From Ochrobactrum quorumnocens (GTDB lineage Bacteria; Pseudomonadota; Alphaproteobacteria; Rhizobiales; Rhizobiaceae): a DNA stretch of 64,000 nucleotides. Of the stretch, positions 61,214 to 64,000 are shown piece by piece; the first letter of the stretch is position 1; each line of letters begins with the position of its first letter. Below the pieces are notes generated by a model. The model was not told the origin of the DNA. It did no database searches and was given only the letters and a program-made list of their open reading frames with translations. Made by a program: the position numbers and the translations under genes. Where the stretch lies: contig NZ_CP022603.1 of NCBI RefSeq assembly GCF_002278035.1, positions 496,001 through 560,000 on the forward strand, read 5' to 3'.

Positions 61214-62278
61214 TCAACGCTTAAGTGTTATTTGTAGGTTCATCAGCACCAGATTTGACAGCTCAGCATGAATATCCTTGCGCGCCCTATTGGTCTCTTC
61301 ACAAATCGGATCAACTTCACCAACTGACTTGAGGAACGCAGACGCTCCTTCCTTACACTCGGGCAAAAAGCTGAAATGGTCCGAATCACTGACTGTGACA
61401 TAGGTACTGTTTGGAACGAGTGTCGCCAAATGATCTGCTTGAACCGCAGTTGGAACGTCTCCTTCACGACCAAGATTGATAAAGCTCATTGGAATTTTGA
61501 TTTCTTTGAGACTTTGCGCCACATAGGCTTGCGCCAAACCCGGATCGATCATCACAGCAGCCTTGATACGCGTATCGAGGTTTGACTGTTCAAAACGCGC
61601 CTTATCGACACGACGCAGATCAAGCTTTTCAACGTCCACAGCCTCACCTTCGGCATAGCCCCGACCGCCTGAGTACCACGCACAATCCCATTTCGTGTAA
61701 GTGTCGCAGTAGCGTGCATAACTTTCCAGACTGGCTCGAGCACCGGCAATTTCCATTGCGGTTGAGCCGCCGAGCGAAAAGCCGACGACGCCGATACGAT
61801 CCGCATCTATATGATCTGCCCAGTCTGAATTGCCGGTCAGATAATTGATGACAGTGGACAGGTCCTGTGTGCGCTCCCAAAGCTTTGGCGTATCAGCAGG
61901 TAGGGAGTCACCAGAAGTCGTGCCGGGATGATTGGGGCCAGCAACGATAAACCCTGCTTTTGCAAGCTCGACGGCAAGCCAGCCCATCGCCTCAGTGCGC
62001 CCACCTGAGCCATGGGAAAATATAACAAGCGGAAACTGTCCGCTGTCGAAAGGGGCGTCTTTCGACGCCGCACTGCCTTTGAATATCCTGTCATCACCGA
62101 ACAGAACCGGCTTCCGGGCTCCCGTTGCTGGATACCAGAGTGTTACTGTGAGATTTTTTCCTCGCGCTTGAGAAGGCACCTCAAATGTTCGGACACCCAC
62201 ATCAGCAGCGAATGTAGTGAAAGCGGCGAAGGTGGTGCCAATGGCGATGGCTGAGAATAACAGATTAAAGCGGCTCAT
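61214..62278 (-). CDS. Exported alpha/beta hydrolase (dienelactone hydrolase / PAF-acetylhydrolase-like)
   Basis: A 354-residue protein with a Sec signal (MSRFNLLFSAIAIGTTFAAF, cleavage after FAA). The alpha/beta hydrolase core shows the oxyanion strand LVIFSHGSGG (84-93), the nucleophile elbow GFSLGGS with Ser168, and a C-terminal SDSDHFSF supplying the likely His. Two cysteines at 191 and 199 (ARYCDTYTKWDCAW) could form a disulfide in the periplasm. The substrate is an ester or lactone of unknown type. It is divergent from the AraC-type regulator at 62438, which may control it. Confidence 0.88.
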   Translation of the reverse strand: MSRFNLLFSAIAIGTTFAAFTTFAADVGVRTFEVPSQARGKNLTVTLWYPATGARKPVLFGDDRIFKGSAASKDAPFDSGQFPLVIFSHGSGGRTEAMGWLAVELAKAGFIVAGPNHPGTTSGDSLPADTPKLWERTQDLSTVINYLTGNSDWADHIDADRIGVVGFSLGGSTAMEIAGARASLESYARYCDTYTKWDCAWYSGGRGYAEGEAVDVEKLDLRRVDKARFEQSNLDTRIKAAVMIDPGLAQAYVAQSLKEIKIPMSFINLGREGDVPTAVQADHLATLVPNSTYVTVSDSDHFSFLPECKEGASAFLKSVGEVDPICEETNRARKDIHAELSNLVLMNLQITLKR

Positions 62279-62315
62279 TGTGTATCTCCATAGTTCATAC
62301 GATGAGCCATGTTTT

Positions 62316-62335
62316 CCAGATATCGTATTATCTGG
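62316..62335. promoter_or_regulatory. Dyad 1 in hydrolase/AraC divergent region
   Basis: CCAGATA, six bases, TATCTGG: a perfect seven-base inverted repeat 38 bases from the hydrolase start. Candidate operator for the divergently encoded AraC-type regulator. Confidence 0.5.
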
Positions 62336-62344
62336 CGTTCTAAA

Positions 62345-62372
62345 TCACGATTCAGGTCGTTCAGAATCGCGA
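62345..62372. promoter_or_regulatory. Dyad 2 in hydrolase/AraC divergent region
   Basis: TCACGATTC, ten bases, GAATCGCGA: nine-base arms with one mismatch. It follows dyad 1 by nine bases, between the divergent hydrolase and AraC-type genes. Confidence 0.45.
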
Positions 62373-62437
62373 TATAGATCATTGATCGCCAACATATCGC
62401 CCATCAGATTGCGAGACTGCTTTTGATTTTCGTTCCT

Positions 62438-63442
62438 ATGCCCTTCGTCGTCGCGCTTTTATTACTCATCCTCTTGGTAGCGATGTGGCATCGTCAGGAG
62501 AACGCTGCCTCCAATCACCCCTTCCAACTGTTGATCGCACTATGTGCGGTGCAATCCGTGACCGTCGGCCTTCGCTGGGGTTATGGGCTGGCAGAGTTTC
62601 GCTATTTACTTCCCATTATCGCGAGCTGCTTGCCTCCACTCGCATATGCGAGTTTTCGCAGCCTGATACGTGGAGACGGCAAAGCTCAAACCCGACACCT
62701 ATGGCATATTTCTGCTTTCCCGGTGGCAGTTACTGTCATCCTCCTGGCTTTTCCCGTTCTATTGGATTTTGGCCTTATTGTTCTGTTCGTCGGATACGCA
62801 CTTGCACTTCTCTACATCGGTAGAACCGGCCCTGACGGGCTTGACGATGCGCGTTTCGACAGCGCGATTTCGGCACACCGCGCGCTTGTCTTTGCCGCAA
62901 TATCGCTTTGTGTATCGGCCTTTTTTGATCTGGCAGTTTTGATGGATTTTGAATGGACGAATGGCAAGAATGCTGCGCTCATCGTCAGCAACGCCAATTT
63001 GCTCGGGCTATTTTTCGTGGGCCTGACAGCAATGGTAGCAAGTCGTGCAAAGCCTTCTGCATCCGCTCCACTTGAAGAAAATGAAGACGAGACCCGCGAT
63101 GAGCAAGAACGAAATAGTCTCGCACGTGTGGAACACGTCCTCATTCAGAACCGATTATATCTGGACGAAAATTTGACTCTCATACGGCTTGCGCGAAAAG
63201 TGGGGCTACCAGCACGCCAGATTTCGAGCTCCATCAACCGCATTACCGGCAAAAATGTATCCCAATACATCAATGATTATCGCATCACTGAAGCTTGTCG
63301 ACTGCTGCGAGAGACCGCGCTGCCCGTTACGACGATTATGTTTGAATCAGGGTTCCAGACCAAATCCAATTTCAATCGGGAATTTAGGCGCGTCACTTCG
63401 TTAAGTCCTGCAAGCTGGCGCGACCAACAGGTAATGGAATGA
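62438..63442 (+). CDS. AraC family regulator with N-terminal membrane domain
   Basis: A 334-residue protein from ATG 62438; a TTG at 62423 with GAGA upstream is an alternative. The first 210 residues hold about seven hydrophobic segments, like the membrane AraC regulators that sense signals at the envelope. After an acidic linker (PLEENEDETRDEQER) comes the AraC DNA-binding domain of about 100 residues, with two HTHs (NLTLIRLARKVGLPARQISS and LPVTTIMFESGFQTKSNFNR). It is divergent from an exported hydrolase, which is the likely target. The signal it senses is unknown. Confidence 0.88.
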   Translation: MPFVVALLLLILLVAMWHRQENAASNHPFQLLIALCAVQSVTVGLRWGYGLAEFRYLLPIIASCLPPLAYASFRSLIRGDGKAQTRHLWHISAFPVAVTVILLAFPVLLDFGLIVLFVGYALALLYIGRTGPDGLDDARFDSAISAHRALVFAAISLCVSAFFDLAVLMDFEWTNGKNAALIVSNANLLGLFFVGLTAMVASRAKPSASAPLEENEDETRDEQERNSLARVEHVLIQNRLYLDENLTLIRLARKVGLPARQISSSINRITGKNVSQYINDYRITEACRLLRETALPVTTIMFESGFQTKSNFNREFRRVTSLSPASWRDQQVME

Positions 63443-63530
63443 TGAAAAATATGAGAGTTGGATATTATTTCTAAAGGATGATTTGAAAGATTCTGCCCCG
63501 CAAGTTGCGAGGCAAAACTTTCGCGGCTCT

Positions 63531-63731
63531 TTAACCAAAAAGACCTTTACCGCCGCCGCTTGGCGCAGATATTCTACCCATCCGGTTTGGGCCAGCTGCC
63601 AACTGCATGGTGTCGCCCTGCTCCTGCTTCACGGTAGTGGATGTATCAACCTGACCGCTGGTTGGAGTTGCGGCGAACGCAGCGCTAGCAGTCATCAACG
63701 AACCGGCTGCAAACAACAAAATAGTCTTCAT
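63531..63731 (-). CDS. Small exported protein of unknown function
   Basis: A 66-residue protein starting at 63731 with a strong GGAGGAAAAG ribosome site. It has a Sec signal (MKTILLFAAGSLMTASAAFA, cleavage after AFA), leaving about 45 residues that are polar, rich in Thr, Gln and Gly, and without cysteine. The tail ends in GGGKGLFG. No family is recognised. It stands alone, with a hairpin and an imperfect palindrome in the 270 bases upstream. Confidence 0.75.
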   Translation of the reverse strand: MKTILLFAAGSLMTASAAFAATPTSGQVDTSTTVKQEQGDTMQLAAGPNRMGRISAPSGGGKGLFG

Positions 63732-63788
63732 CTTTTCCTCCGATACTGGCTAAGGCCAGAAAGCGCCATGAACCAACGTATGAGGAGA

Positions 63789-63866
63789 TCATGCTGGCGC
63801 TGCTTTCATAATCCAGCATGACATTAGTCGGTGGAGTTAAACCAGCACATACGTCATATGTCGTAT
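63789..63866. promoter_or_regulatory. Hairpin and imperfect palindrome upstream of small exported protein
   Basis: TCATGCTGG (63789-63797) pairs perfectly with CCAGCATGA (63813-63821). Further upstream on the minus strand, ATACG-T-CATATG-T-CGTAT (63849-63866) is an 18-bp palindrome with one mismatched pair. The first could be a 5' UTR hairpin, the second an operator. Confidence 0.45.
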
Positions 63867-64000
63867 TTCGTTATAGCCGGAGCCCATTGGATTGAATTTG
63901 ACGTCTGTATCGAGGGTTGCAAATTTCGGAATCAGACCACTAGTATTTCAATGCGATTTAGAAATGAAGTACCACCCCTAATATAGGTCCTTTTTGAACC

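Overview
The window looks like chromosomal DNA of an alphaproteobacterium of the Rhizobiales, most likely Brucella/Ochrobactrum. The basis is moderate GC, Brucellaceae-style proteins, dense same-strand operons of uptake and catabolic genes, and several copies of the hairpin-forming intergenic mosaic elements typical of rhizobia. I cannot assign species or replicon from sequence alone. No phage, integrase, insertion sequence or CRISPR array is visible.

Positions 1-26.4 kb form a transport and oxidation island that I infer scavenges organosulfur (or related N/S-substituted) compounds. It holds seven luciferase-like (LLM) flavin-dependent monooxygenases, two paralogous GNAT acetyltransferases and an M20 amidohydrolase. 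The left half (1-13.8 kb) pairs monooxygenases with an Opp/Dpp-type ABC transporter that has two substrate-binding proteins and a double-ATPase subunit. The right half (16.5-26.4 kb, minus strand) pairs them with an amino-acid ABC transporter that has a fused permease-ATPase and three tandem binding proteins, ending in a DsbA-fold protein. The acetyltransferase, monooxygenase and deacetylase set resembles the S-alkylcysteine / S-(2-succino)cysteine salvage logic of Bacillus subtilis ytm-ytn and yxe operons. Between the halves lie a GNAT-like orphan behind a perfect 19-bp palindrome, a LysR regulator and a divergent SDR.

Positions 26.6-32.3 kb hold a seven-gene minus-strand operon: Lrp regulator, binding protein, Asp/Glu-racemase-like protein, permease, ATPase, FAD amino-acid dehydrogenase and a second racemase-like protein. 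It probably handles uptake and oxidation of an amino acid, perhaps a D-form. A LysR regulator and a thiamine-diphosphate enzyme follow. Positions 35.3-41.6 kb are mixed: an HPP/CBS membrane protein, an arginase-like protein lacking one metal motif, a DUF2778 (Tlde1-like) periplasmic protein, a broken GGDEF gene and a DEDDh exonuclease.

Positions 41.6-51.3 kb are a nine-gene minus-strand operon: GntR, aldehyde dehydrogenase, SDR, peptide-type ABC transporter (binding protein, two permeases, two ATPases) and amidase. It reads as uptake of an amide or alcohol followed by hydrolysis and stepwise oxidation. Positions 51.5-56 kb carry an ECF transporter (S component, double ATPase, T component) translationally coupled to a phosphoribosyltransferase, with a LysR gene upstream. 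Next come an exported ankyrin-repeat protein overlapping a nucleoside/base deaminase, two MFS transporters, tRNA-Gly(GCC), several small membrane proteins, an alpha/beta hydrolase divergent from a membrane AraC-type regulator, and a small exported protein.

Functions come from reading motifs and context. No database search was possible.
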